Shown here in pieces: positions 16,736 through 24,830 of a stretch of 64,000 nucleotides of DNA. The notes under the pieces were generated by a model. That model was not told the origin of the DNA. It saw only the letters and a program-made list of their open reading frames with translations, and ran no database searches. How positions within the stretch are numbered: the stretch's first letter is position 1; every line of letters begins with the position of its first letter. The DNA lies in assembly GCF_943914565.1 (NCBI RefSeq), contig NZ_CALUCN010000001.1, forward strand, positions 182,444 to 246,443, given 5' to 3'. The DNA comes from an uncultured Tessaracoccus sp. (lineage in GTDB: Bacteria > Actinomycetota > Actinomycetes > Propionibacteriales > Propionibacteriaceae). A program made the translations under genes and the position numbers.

Positions 16736-18468
16736 TGAGCAGCGACGGCATCACGTTGCGGACGCAACTCGCGTCCCCCACGTCGCAGGAGCGCACCCAC
16801 ACGTTGGGGGCGCAGTTCGTGAAGTACCTGACCACCACCGACCACAAGGTGCTGGGCAACATGTACTTCGTCACCTCGATGTTCTTCTTCTGCCTGGGTG
16901 GTGTGCTGGCCCTCGGCATCCGTGCGGAGCTCGCCGCCCCCGGCATGCAGCTGCTGAACCACGAGACGTTCAACCAGTTCTTCACCATGCACGGCACGAT
17001 CATGCTGCTGATGTTCGCGACCCCGATGTTCGCGGGCTTCGCCAACGCACTCCTGCCGCTGCAACTGGGCGCGCCCGACGTCGCCTTCCCGAGGCTCAAC
17101 GCGTTCGCCTACTGGATCTACGTCTCCGGCTCGCTGCTGGCCTGCATCGGCTTCGTCGCCCCCGGCGGTGCCGCGAGCTTCGGCTGGTTCGCCTACGCCC
17201 CGCTGTCGACGGCGCTGCACTCGCCCGGCTACGGGTCCAACCTGTGGGTCTTCGGGCTCTACCTGCTCGGTCTGTCGTCGATCCTCGGCAGCGTCAACTT
17301 CATCACGACGATCATCTGCATGCGCGCCCCGGGCATGACGATGTTCCGCATGCCGATCTTCTCGTGGAACATTCTCGTCACCTCGATGATGGTCATCATC
17401 ACGTTCCCCGTCTTCGGCGCGGCACTGCTCGTCCTCGGCGCCGACCGGGTGCTCGGTGCCCACGTCTTCGACGCGGCATCCGGCGGCGCGATGTTGTACC
17501 AGCACCTGTTCTGGTTCTTCGGCCACCCAGAGGTCTACGTCTTGGCGTTGCCGTTCTTCGGGATCATCACCGAGGTGCTCTCGACGTTCAGCCGCAAGCC
17601 GGTCTTCGGCTACTACGGGCTGGTCTTCGCGACGCTCTCGATCGGCGCGCTCTCGGTGTCGGTGTGGGCACACCACATGTTCGTCACCGGTGCCGTGAAC
17701 CTGCCGTTCTTCGCCTTCATGACCTTCATGATCGCGATCCCGACGGGCGTGAAGTTCTTCAACTGGATCGGCACGATGTGGCGAGGATCGTTGACGCTCA
17801 ACACATCGATGATGTTCGCGATCGGATTCCTCGTCACCTTCTTGTTCGGCGGCCTGACGGGCATCATCCTCGCCTCGCCGGCGCTCGACTTCCAGGTCTC
17901 GGACACCTACTTCGTCGTCGCGCACTTCCACTACGTGCTCTTCGGCACGGTCGTGTTCTCGACGTTCGCGGGCTTCTACTACTGGTGGCCGAAGTTCACC
18001 GGCCGCATGCTCGACGAGCGCTGGGGCAAGGCGCACTTCTGGATGATCTTCATCGGCTTCCACGTGACGTTCCTCGTCCAGCACTGGCTGGGCGTGAACG
18101 GCATGCAGCGCCGCATCGCCGACTACGGCGGCTGGGAGGGCTTCACCGTCCTCAACCAGGTCTCCACGTTCGGCGCCTTCTTCCTCGGCGTGTCCATGCT
18201 GCCGTTCTTCTGGAACCTCTGGATCACGCGCAACGCGCCCAAGGTCGAGGTCGACGACCCGTGGGGCTGGGGCCGCTCGCTCGAGTGGGCCACGTCCTGC
18301 CCGCCGCCCAGGCACAATTTCACGTCGATCCCGCGGGTCCGCTCGGCGAACCCGGCCTTCGACGCGGCCCATCCCGAGTTGGCCGACGACCACCACGACG
18401 CGGACCCCGGTGAGCTGCTCGACGCCGACACCGCGCACGACGACGAGCTCGAGGGGGCAGTCAAGTGA
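16735..18468 (+). CDS. ctaD: Cytochrome c oxidase subunit I (aa3 type)
   Basis: Catalytic proton-pumping subunit reducing oxygen to water, 577 residues with twelve predicted membrane helices. The haem a ligand region MHGTIMLLMFATP, the CuB/tyrosine motif GHPEVYVLALPFFG, the CuB histidine pair WAHHMF and the haem-ligand pair HFHYVLFG are all present. The ATG at 16735 overlaps the ctaC stop (TGATG); an alternative GTG lies one codon upstream. The C-terminal tail of about 60 residues is hydrophilic and acidic (ADDHHDADPGELLDADTAHDD), longer than in proteobacterial enzymes. Followed by ctaF with a four-base overlap. Confidence 0.97.
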   Translation: MSSDGITLRTQLASPTSQERTHTLGAQFVKYLTTTDHKVLGNMYFVTSMFFFCLGGVLALGIRAELAAPGMQLLNHETFNQFFTMHGTIMLLMFATPMFAGFANALLPLQLGAPDVAFPRLNAFAYWIYVSGSLLACIGFVAPGGAASFGWFAYAPLSTALHSPGYGSNLWVFGLYLLGLSSILGSVNFITTIICMRAPGMTMFRMPIFSWNILVTSMMVIITFPVFGAALLVLGADRVLGAHVFDAASGGAMLYQHLFWFFGHPEVYVLALPFFGIITEVLSTFSRKPVFGYYGLVFATLSIGALSVSVWAHHMFVTGAVNLPFFAFMTFMIAIPTGVKFFNWIGTMWRGSLTLNTSMMFAIGFLVTFLFGGLTGIILASPALDFQVSDTYFVVAHFHYVLFGTVVFSTFAGFYYWWPKFTGRMLDERWGKAHFWMIFIGFHVTFLVQHWLGVNGMQRRIADYGGWEGFTVLNQVSTFGAFFLGVSMLPFFWNLWITRNAPKVEVDDPWGWGRSLEWATSCPPPRHNFTSIPRVRSANPAFDAAHPELADDHHDADPGELLDADTAHDDELEGAVK

Positions 18469-18863
18469 AGACCGAGGCGTGGGTGTTCTGGTTCATCGCC
18501 ATCTTCTTCGGGGTGATGACCCCGGTCTACTGGTTCACCAGCCACGAGGTGATCGGCGCCGTCGCGCTCGGGTTCACCTTCGTGCTGGGCTTCATGATCG
18601 CCGCGTTCCTGCACTACGAGTCGCGCCACTTCGACGCGCGGCCCGAGGACCGCGAGGACGCGACGATCGCCGAGGCGGCCGGTACGTACGGTTTCTTCCC
18701 CCCGAAGAGCATGTGGCCCTTCTGGTGCGCCGTCGTCGTCACCATCATCTTCCTGGGCCCCGGCGTCCAGCAGTGGTGGATCAGCGTGCTCGGCTTCGGC
18801 ATGGGCATCTGGGCCGTCTCCGGCTGGGTGCTCGAGTACTACCGGGGCGACTACCAGCACTGA
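18465..18863 (+). CDS. ctaF: Cytochrome c oxidase subunit IV, actinobacterial type
   Basis: Small accessory subunit of the actinobacterial aa3 oxidase, 132 residues with four hydrophobic helices and the conserved middle segment EDREDATIAEAAGTYGFFPPKSMWPFW. The end GWVLEYYRGDYQH is typical. The GTG overlaps the ctaD stop (GTGA). A GC-rich hairpin 22 bases downstream closes the operon. In actinobacteria it stabilises the bc1-aa3 supercomplex together with the ctaE and qcr products, which are encoded on the other side of the repeat island. Confidence 0.94.
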   Translation: MKTEAWVFWFIAIFFGVMTPVYWFTSHEVIGAVALGFTFVLGFMIAAFLHYESRHFDARPEDREDATIAEAAGTYGFFPPKSMWPFWCAVVVTIIFLGPGVQQWWISVLGFGMGIWAVSGWVLEYYRGDYQH

Positions 18864-18884
18864 GCCCGCGCTGCGGACACGGAC

Positions 18885-18922
18885 ACGACGGCCGGCGACT
18901 CCTTCGGGGCGCCGGCCGTCGT
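18885..18922 (+). terminator. Terminator of the ctaC-ctaD-ctaF operon
   Basis: ACGACGGCCGGCG pairs perfectly with CGCCGGCCGTCGT (13 bp) around a 12-base loop. It is 21 bases after the ctaF stop and 40 bases before the repeat array begins. Confidence 0.8.
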
Positions 18923-19040
18923 CGTGTCTCGGTGGTGGTGGGGTGGCTGCCCGGCTGGGTGGGTTCGCCAACGGAGGCCTTGGTTCGCCAATGGAGGCCT
19001 CGGTTCGCCAACCATGTGGCGATTCGCCAAATGTTGCCCT

Positions 19041-19147
19041 GGTTTGCCAACGCTGTGACGGTTTGCCAACGTTCGAGGCCGTTCGCCTGCCGCATCCATG
19101 TTCGCCAACGTTCTAGCGTTGGCGAACATGGATGGCGTTGGCGAACC
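19041..19147. repeat. Left 107-bp inverted repeat flanking the AbiEi/DUF559 gene
   Basis: The reverse complement of this segment matches 20203-20309 at 99 of 107 positions with no gap (compared by eye). The eight differences fall in two clusters, one at the hairpin loop and its neighbouring bases and one in a spacer between units. Such long near-identical inverted ends on both sides of one gene resemble the termini of a mobile unit. Confidence 0.9.
19093..19134. repeat. Perfect 18-bp-arm hairpin in the left array
   Basis: CATCCATGTTCGCCAACG and its exact complement enclose a six-base loop, TTCTAG. The arms contain the 11-bp unit in both orientations, marking the point where the array reverses direction. 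Confidence 0.93.
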
Positions 19148-19261
19148 GGAAAACGGGGGCCGGACCCCCGTCGGAAGGGGGATGGAGCAGCGCCCGCGGA
19201 GTTTTCCACAGGCGGTCGGAAGTCGCCCGAGTTGACCCCGTTCGTCGGGTTCGATCAAGGC

Positions 19262-20179
19262 ATGCATGACATCACGCTCTACACGTTCGACCAACTCCGG
19301 GCCACGGGCCTCACCTCCGGCGCGGTCAAGATCATGGTGCGCGACGGCCGCCTGCGCCGGGTGCGACGAGGCCACTACGCACTGCACACCCCCGACGACG
19401 CTGCCCACCAGCACGTCCAACTGCTCGAAGCGACCCAACGAGCATGCGCCGCGGACAACGTCATCAGCCACACCTCGGCGGCACTGCTGCACGGCCTGCC
19501 CATCCGGGACTCGGCGCTCGAGCAAGTCACCATGACGCGGGTCTCACCTGGTCACGGCGACCGGAAACCGTGGCTGTTCGTCCGTGCGACGACGATCACC
19601 GAGGACGAGGTCGAACAACTCGAGGGTATGCGGGTCACCACCAAGCTGCGCACCGTCGGTGACGTGGTACGAACGGAGTCGTTCGCGTGGGGCGTCGCTG
19701 CGGCCGATGCGGCCCTGCGGCAGGGCATGGACCGGGACGAGCTCGTGGACGCCGTGCTGCGCCATCCGCGACTGCACGGCGTGCGGAAGGGGCTGCACGC
19801 CCTGCGATTCGCAGATGCGCGGGCCGAGTCGCCGCTCGAGTCGGTCAGCAGGGTCAACATGGTACTGGCGGGCGTGCCGACGCCGACGCTCCAGCCGAGG
19901 TTCTACGACGAGAACGGGGACTACGTCGCGCGGACGGACTTCTACTGGGAGGAGTACGGGGTGGTGGGGGAGAGCGACGGCTACGGCAAGTACACGACCT
20001 TGCTCGCTCCGGGACAGACCGTCGAGGACGTGCTTCGTGCGGAGAAGGCACGCGAGGCGCGACTGCGGGCGCTGGGCCTGTTCCCGGTGCGCTGGGACTG
20101 GGACACCGGGATCTCTCCGGATCGCATCGCCAACCTGCTCCTGCCGATCCTGGAGCAGCATCGCAAGGGGATCGAATGA
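19262..20179 (+). CDS. AbiEi-like winged-helix plus DUF559/Vsr-like nuclease-fold protein
   Basis: A 305-residue protein. Residues 1-80 form the AbiEi-type winged helix seen in type IV antitoxin annotations (TSGAVKIMVRDGRLRRVRRG, then SHTSAALLHGLP). The C-terminal 110 residues match the DUF559/Vsr-like PD-(D/E)XK pattern: ESPLES, ARTDFYWEEY, then GESDGYGKY giving E-x-D-G-x2-K, followed by an Arg-rich helix and RALGLFPVRWDW. The catalytic-type acidic residues and lysine are present, so nicking or cutting is plausible but unproven. There is no toxin partner (AbiEii). The start at 19262 fits the domain boundary. It is the only gene between the inverted repeat arrays, between two convergent respiratory/nucleotide units. 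Confidence 0.8.
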   Translation: MHDITLYTFDQLRATGLTSGAVKIMVRDGRLRRVRRGHYALHTPDDAAHQHVQLLEATQRACAADNVISHTSAALLHGLPIRDSALEQVTMTRVSPGHGDRKPWLFVRATTITEDEVEQLEGMRVTTKLRTVGDVVRTESFAWGVAAADAALRQGMDRDELVDAVLRHPRLHGVRKGLHALRFADARAESPLESVSRVNMVLAGVPTPTLQPRFYDENGDYVARTDFYWEEYGVVGESDGYGKYTTLLAPGQTVEDVLRAEKAREARLRALGLFPVRWDWDTGISPDRIANLLLPILEQHRKGIE

Positions 20180-20202
20180 CCGGCGCGACGCGCCCCCCTC
20201 GC

Positions 20203-20309
20203 GGTTCGCCAACGCCATCCATGTTCGCCAACGCTCTATCGCCGGCGAACATGGATGCGGCAGGCGAACGTCGACGAACGTTGGCAAACCGTCACAGCGT
20301 TGGCAAACC
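20203..20309. repeat. Right 107-bp inverted repeat flanking the AbiEi/DUF559 gene
   Basis: Inverted counterpart of 19041-19147 (99 of 107 positions identical). It starts 24 bases after the stop of the nuclease-like gene. Unit 20260-20270 (GCAGGCGAACG) reproduces even the degenerate unit of the left side, showing common descent of the two ends rather than chance motif accumulation. Confidence 0.9.
20216..20257. repeat. Hairpin in the right array, two mismatches
   Basis: Same 18-bp arm as the left hairpin (CATCCATGTTCGCCAACG) but with loop CTCTAT and a partner arm CGCCGGCGAACATGGATG, giving two mismatched pairs at the third and fourth positions of that arm. Confidence 0.9.
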
Positions 20310-20457
20310 CGGCCCAGCATTGGCGAACCGTCACAGCGTTGGCAAACCCGGCCCAGCATTGGCAAACCACATCGATCGTTGGCGAACGCAGCCGATCATT
20401 GGCGAACCGGACCAAACGCTGGCAAACCATGACCGGAGCCAGGCGCAGCGCCCGGGC

Positions 20458-21912
20458 TCACCAGCTCTGGGCGACGGGGCGGCCTTCCTCGTAGCCGGAG
20501 CTGGACTGCACGCCGACGACGGCGCGATCCGCAAACTGCTGGAGGGTCCGCGCGCCCGCGTACGTGCACGAGGAACGCACGCCCGAGGTGATCCAGTCGA
20601 CGAGGTCCTCGACGCCGGGGCGGGCCGGGTCGAGGTACATCCGCGAGCTGGAGATGCCCTCCTCGAACAGCGAAGCGCGGGCGCGCGCGAACGCGCTCTG
20701 GTCCTTCGTCCGGTTCTTCACCGCGCGGGCGGAGGCCATGCCGAAGGACTCCTTGTACAGGCGGCCGTCGTGGTCGCGCAGGAGGTTGCCCGTCGACTCG
20801 TGCGTGCCGGCGAACCACGAGCCGATCATCACGGCCCCAGCGCCCGCGGCCAGCGCGAGCGCGGCGTCGCGGGGGTGCTTCACGCCCCCGTCGGCCCAGA
20901 CGGCCTTGCCCAGCTCCTTCGCCGCCGTGGCGCACTCGAGCACGGCCGAGAACTGCGGCCTGCCGACGCCGGTCTGCATGCGCGTCGTGCACATCGCGCC
21001 GGGGCCGACGCCCACCTTCAGCACGTCGGCGCCGTGCTCGGCGAGGTCGCGCACGCCGTCGGCGGTGACGACGTTGCCCGCGACGATCGGCACGCGCCGT
21101 CCCTGCTCGGACGCGAACGCGTCGCGCACCTCGCGGGCGCCGTCGAGCGCCTGGAGCATCTTCTCCTGATGTCCGTGGGCGGTGTCCATGACGAGCACGT
21201 CGGCGCCGGCGTCGAGGGCGCCTCGCACCTTCGCGGGCACGTCGCCGTTGATGCCGATCGCGACGCCCGCGCGGAGCCGGTCGTCCACGTCGACGGCGGG
21301 GGCGTAGATCGTCGAGCGCAGTGCGCCCCTGGGCGTCATCACCCCGACGAGGCCCCCGTCGGCGTCCACGGCCACCGCGAGCGGCTGGTGGGCGGCCGTC
21401 AGCAGGTCGAAGACCTCCTTCGGGGTGGCGTGGGGCGCCACGGTGGTGAGGTCAGTCGTCATGACGTCCTTGGCCTGCGCGAATCGGTCGGCCACCTCGG
21501 CGTCGTCGGGGTGGACGACCCCGACGACGCGCCCCTCGTCGACGACGATCGCGACGCCGTGCGAGCGCTTCGGGATGAGGCTCAGCGTCTCGGCGTTCGT
21601 GGTGCTCGGGCGGACCGTCACGGCAGTGTCGAACACCGGGTGCGCCTGCTTCACCTTGCGGATCGACTTCGCGACGACGTCGATCGGGATGTCCTGCGGG
21701 AAGATTGCCAGCCCGCCGCGACGGGCCATCGTCTCCGCCATGCGACGCCCGGAGACCGCGGTCATGTTCGCGGCCACCAGGGGCGTGGGCAGGCCGATCC
21801 CGTCGGTGGACGTCAGGTTGACGTTCAGCCGCGAGACGACGTCGGAGCGCGTCGGCACCATGAAGACGTCGGAGTAGGTCAGGTCGTGGAGGGGCTCAGT
21901 GAGGAAACGCAC
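20458..21912 (-). CDS. guaB1: GuaB1-family GMP reductase (IMPDH/GMPR family)
   Basis: IMPDH/GMP-reductase superfamily barrel enzyme with two inserted CBS domains at about residues 90-210. The catalytic cysteine lies in GPGAMCTTRMQTGVG, and the family sequence ADGGVKHPRDAALALAAGA is present. The mycobacterial GuaB1 group has been shown to be a GMP reductase, so salvage of GMP to IMP is the likely reaction. The GTG at 21912 is chosen (VRFLTEPLHDLTYSDVFMVP, 484 residues) because it aligns with GuaB1 N-termini as recalled and lies 7 bases after CATAAT; an ATG at 21921 is the alternative. It points towards the repeat island. Confidence 0.92.
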   Translation of the reverse strand: MRFLTEPLHDLTYSDVFMVPTRSDVVSRLNVNLTSTDGIGLPTPLVAANMTAVSGRRMAETMARRGGLAIFPQDIPIDVVAKSIRKVKQAHPVFDTAVTVRPSTTNAETLSLIPKRSHGVAIVVDEGRVVGVVHPDDAEVADRFAQAKDVMTTDLTTVAPHATPKEVFDLLTAAHQPLAVAVDADGGLVGVMTPRGALRSTIYAPAVDVDDRLRAGVAIGINGDVPAKVRGALDAGADVLVMDTAHGHQEKMLQALDGAREVRDAFASEQGRRVPIVAGNVVTADGVRDLAEHGADVLKVGVGPGAMCTTRMQTGVGRPQFSAVLECATAAKELGKAVWADGGVKHPRDAALALAAGAGAVMIGSWFAGTHESTGNLLRDHDGRLYKESFGMASARAVKNRTKDQSAFARARASLFEEGISSSRMYLDPARPGVEDLVDWITSGVRSSCTYAGARTLQQFADRAVVGVQSSSGYEEGRPVAQSW

Positions 21913-21937
21913 GGCACTCATTATGGCAGCTCGGACG

Positions 21938-21968
21938 AAAAACCCCGCCGGACAAGACCTGCGGGGTT
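21938..21968 (-). terminator. Rho-independent terminator of the qcr operon
   Basis: On the minus strand AACCCCGC pairs with GCGGGGTT across a 12-base loop and is followed by a run of five T residues. It begins 25 bases after the qcrB stop and lies just upstream of guaB1. Confidence 0.88.
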
Positions 21969-21993
21969 CCTCGTGTGCGGGCGGGGACGCGAC

Positions 21994-23703
21994 TCAGTGG
22001 GAGTCGGAGGGCTCCAGCTCGTCGCGGTCCTCGGGCGCCTCGAGCTGCGTGTCGTCGCCGTGCGACTGCGCCTGCTCGATCTCCTCGCGGCTGGGCTTGC
22101 GGATGTCGTGGCCGAGGTACCAGCGCGAGATGCGTGCGCGGAACGGCGACACCTCCGGGGCACCCAGCTGGTCCTCGGACGCCGTGGACTCCTGGGCGTC
22201 GTACTGGACGTGCTGCGTGAGCGTGTGCGTCTCCTCGGGGGAGAGGGGCACGTGGTCCTCGGAGTAGCGGCCCTCGGGGCTGCGGACGATCTCGCCGGTC
22301 TCGGAGCCGTGGAGCACGCGCTCCCGGTCGGCGCGTTGCAGCGAGAGGCAGATGCGTCTCGTGACGATGAACGCGACGATGGGTCCGAGCAGCAGCAGCC
22401 ACTGCAGCACCAGCGTGATGGCGTTGAGGTTCAGGTGGAAACGGATGGCGATGATGTCGTTGGCGCCACCGATCCACAGCACCGCGTAGGCCGTCATGCC
22501 GGCGACGCCGAGCGCGGTCCGCGTCGGGGCGTTGCGTGGGCGGTCCAGGATGTGGTGCTCGCGGTTGTCGCCGGTGATCCAGCGTTCGACGAACGGCCAG
22601 AGCGCCAGCAGCGTGAATACCGCCGTGAGGCCACCGACGCCGGGGATGAACACGTTCCAGCTCCATGTGGTGGAGCCCAGGTGCCACTCCCACGGCGGCA
22701 TGATGCGCACGAAGCCCTCCGCGAAGCCCATGTACCAGTCGGGCTGGGAGCCCGCGGTGACCTTCGCCGGGTCGTAGGGGCCGTAGAGCCAGACCGGGTT
22801 GATCTGGAACAGACCGCCGAAGAGCACCATCGTGCCGAACACGATGAAGAAGAAGCCGCCGGCCTTGGCCATGTACACCGGGAACAGCGGGTAGCCGACG
22901 ACGTTGTTCTGCGTGCGGCCGGGGCCCGGGTACTGCGTGTGCTTGTGGTACACGAGCAGCGCCATGTGCGCACCGATCAGGGCGAGCAGCAGGCCGGGGA
23001 TCAGCAGGATGTGCGCCATGTAGAGCCGGGAGATGATCATGTCGCCCGGGAACTCGCCGTTGAACAGCAGGAACTCGATCCAGGTGCCGAAGATCGGGAT
23101 GGACCGGATCAGGCCGTCGGCGAAGCGCAGGCCGGTGCCCGAGAGCAGGTCGTCGGGCAGCGAGTAGCCGGAGAAACCGGCGAGCAGCGACAGACCGAGC
23201 AGGCCGATGCCGATCAGCCAGTTGATCTCTCGGGGCTTGCGGAACGCGCCGGTGAAGAACACGCGCAGGGCGTGCACCGTCGCCGCCGCGACGAACAGCA
23301 GCGCCGACCAGTGGTGGATCTGCCGGATCAGGAGGCCGCCGCGGACGTCGAAGCTGATGTGCAACGTCGACGCGAACGCCTCGGAGATCGGGATGCCCTT
23401 CATGAGCTGGTAGGAGCCGTCGTAGACCACCTCGGCCATCGACGGCTTGAACCAGATCGTGAGGAAGATGCCGGTCAGCAGGCAGATGAGGAACGTGTAG
23501 AGCGCGATCTCACCGAGGAGGAAGCTCCAGTGGTCGGGGAAGATCTTGCGCAGCCCGAACCTCGCGAGCTTGCCGAGTCCGATGCGGTCGTCGGCCCACG
23601 TCGCGACGCCGGAGGCAGGGTGCGTGGACTCGTGCTTCGCCGGGCGCGGGGTGAGGACCTCGTCGCGATCCTCCGCGACGGTGGTCGTGGCTGGACGCGC
23701 CAT
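21994..23703 (-). CDS. qcrB: Cytochrome bc1 complex cytochrome b subunit
   Basis: Dihaem cytochrome b of the menaquinol:cytochrome c reductase, 569 residues with eight to nine membrane helices. The quinol-site segment TPEFVPEW-like region appears here as GSQPDWYMGFAEGFVRIMPPW, and haem-ligand histidines lie in helices near LHISFDVRGGLLIRQIHHW and MAHILLIPGLLLALIGAHM. The C-terminal extension of about 120 acidic residues is typical of actinobacteria. The ATG at 23703 overlaps the qcrA stop by one base. Part of the ctaE, qcrC, qcrA, qcrB order. Confidence 0.96.
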   Translation of the reverse strand: MARPATTTVAEDRDEVLTPRPAKHESTHPASGVATWADDRIGLGKLARFGLRKIFPDHWSFLLGEIALYTFLICLLTGIFLTIWFKPSMAEVVYDGSYQLMKGIPISEAFASTLHISFDVRGGLLIRQIHHWSALLFVAAATVHALRVFFTGAFRKPREINWLIGIGLLGLSLLAGFSGYSLPDDLLSGTGLRFADGLIRSIPIFGTWIEFLLFNGEFPGDMIISRLYMAHILLIPGLLLALIGAHMALLVYHKHTQYPGPGRTQNNVVGYPLFPVYMAKAGGFFFIVFGTMVLFGGLFQINPVWLYGPYDPAKVTAGSQPDWYMGFAEGFVRIMPPWEWHLGSTTWSWNVFIPGVGGLTAVFTLLALWPFVERWITGDNREHHILDRPRNAPTRTALGVAGMTAYAVLWIGGANDIIAIRFHLNLNAITLVLQWLLLLGPIVAFIVTRRICLSLQRADRERVLHGSETGEIVRSPEGRYSEDHVPLSPEETHTLTQHVQYDAQESTASEDQLGAPEVSPFRARISRWYLGHDIRKPSREEIEQAQSHGDDTQLEAPEDRDELEPSDSH

Positions 23704-24830
23704 CACTGGTCACCATCCTTGAAGTCGTTGCGGGAATCGCGTTCGAAGTAGCTGGGGCCGACCGGCACGGTGAAATCGCTCCTCGCGACGAGGTACCCCT
23801 CGTCGTTGACGGTGATGGGCAGCTGCGGCAGCGACCGGGCTGCGGGGCCGAACACGACCTTGCCCGAGTTGCCCAGGTCGAACGTCGACTGGTGGCACGG
23901 GCACAGCAGGTGGTGCGTCTGCCGCTCCCACAGCGAGATCGGGCAGCCGACGTGCGTGCAGATCTTCGAGTAGGCGAGCACACCGGAGGCGTGCCAGTCC
24001 TTGCGCGACTCGGGGATCGAGATGTCGTTGACGTCCATCCGCACGATGACGAGCGCGGCCTTCGCCTTGGCCTGGTGGGCCTCGACGCCCTCGAGCGCGT
24101 CCTCGTCGTGGAGGACCCCCTCGTCGTCGACCCAGCCGTGCAGGTTCGACGGCTCAGCGTTGACGAGCTGGCCGAGCTCGAGGTCCGAGAGCTTGATGGG
24201 GCGCCAGGTCTCGTCGTTGACGAGCAGCACCTCCTTCTCGGGCGCGGCGGAGAACAGCGTCTTCTCGATCGTCGCCTGCCGCGTCTTCTTCGTGGGCCAG
24301 GGGCCCATGTCGGCGAGCGTCACGACGGCGGGCAGGGCGACGAGGCCCAGCGCGCCGCCGAGCGCCCCCTTGAGCAGCGGACGCCGGCGGATGTTGGACT
24401 CCTCCACGCCTGCGCGGAACTCCTCGACGGCGATCGCCCGGGTCTCGGCGTCCGAGCCGGCGCTGTGGCGCTCCTCGACCATCTCGTGGTCGGCCATGAG
24501 GGCGCGGGCCCACTGGATGACCGCGACGCCGATCAGCAGCACGCCGAGGCCGGCGGTGAGGCCGAGACCGAAGTTCAGCGCGCTGGCGTGGAAGAACCGG
24601 ACGCCGGCGAACTCGATGTTGATGATCGTGTCGCGGGGGACCGCGAAGTAGATCACGAGGTTGCAGATGACCAGCAGCGGCACCGCGGCGAGCATGGCGA
24701 GCACGGCACCGTAGGCGCGGTTGCCGGCGCCCTTGTCGACGTCGGTGAACCGCTCGACGTGCTCCTCCACGCCGGGATCGTCGACGACGTGGTCGGCGTT
24801 CGGGTCGAGGACGGGACGGTCGTTGCTCAT
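23703..24830 (-). CDS. qcrA: Rieske [2Fe-2S] subunit of the bc1 complex
   Basis: Transfers electrons from menaquinol to cytochrome c. The cluster ligands are complete, CTHVGCP and CPCHQSTFD, near residues 305-330 of 375. Actinobacterial QcrA has three N-terminal membrane helices rather than one; hydrophobic stretches at about residues 38-60, 80-100 and 150-170 agree. The start at 24830 (MSNDRPVLDP) overlaps the qcrC stop by four bases; the longer frame to 24905 lies inside qcrC and is ignored. Followed by qcrB with a one-base overlap. Confidence 0.96.
   Translation of the reverse strand: MSNDRPVLDPNADHVVDDPGVEEHVERFTDVDKGAGNRAYGAVLAMLAAVPLLVICNLVIYFAVPRDTIINIEFAGVRFFHASALNFGLGLTAGLGVLLIGVAVIQWARALMADHEMVEERHSAGSDAETRAIAVEEFRAGVEESNIRRRPLLKGALGGALGLVALPAVVTLADMGPWPTKKTRQATIEKTLFSAAPEKEVLLVNDETWRPIKLSDLELGQLVNAEPSNLHGWVDDEGVLHDEDALEGVEAHQAKAKAALVIVRMDVNDISIPESRKDWHASGVLAYSKICTHVGCPISLWERQTHHLLCPCHQSTFDLGNSGKVVFGPAARSLPQLPITVNDEGYLVARSDFTVPVGPSYFERDSRNDFKDGDQ

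Larger units (their letters stand above)
18962..19147. repeat. Left periodic array of GGTTYGCCAAC units (10 copies)
   Basis: Eight 11-bp units with consensus GGTTYGCCAAC begin at 18962, 18982, 19002, 19021, 19041, 19060, 19080 and 19099, so successive starts are 19 or 20 bp apart. Two further units in the opposite orientation (GTTGGCGAAC-) begin at 19118 and 19137. The spacing is close to two helical turns, placing all units on one face of the DNA. The stretch lies between the ctaF terminator and the lone nuclease-like gene; no other gene is seen here. Confidence 0.95.
20203..20428. repeat. Right periodic array of the same unit (12 copies)
   Basis: Two forward units (20203, 20222) are followed by ten in reverse orientation starting at 20241, 20260, 20280, 20299, 20319, 20338, 20358, 20378, 20398 and 20418, again every 19-20 bp. 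A 34-base segment at 20291-20324 recurs at 20330-20363, indicating recent internal duplication with a 39-bp period. The array ends 29 bases before the guaB1 stop; no gene lies within it. Confidence 0.95.

Noticed and set aside
19240..19260. GGGTTCGATCAAGG as a tRNA T-loop
   Set aside because: No acceptor, D or anticodon stems can be placed around it.
18962..20428. CRISPR array
   Set aside because: Units of 11 bp with 8-9 bp spacers, units in both orientations, and no cas genes do not fit CRISPR.
18962..20428. Replication origin iterons or DnaA boxes
   Set aside because: The unit GGTTYGCCAAC is not a DnaA box, and no rep, dnaA or parAB gene lies nearby.
19687..23751. A 1354-codon plus-strand open frame across the repeat array, guaB1 and qcrB
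   Set aside because: Arg/Ala/Gly/His-rich translation with no motif; the opposite strand encodes clear GuaB1 and cytochrome b. High GC keeps shadow frames open.
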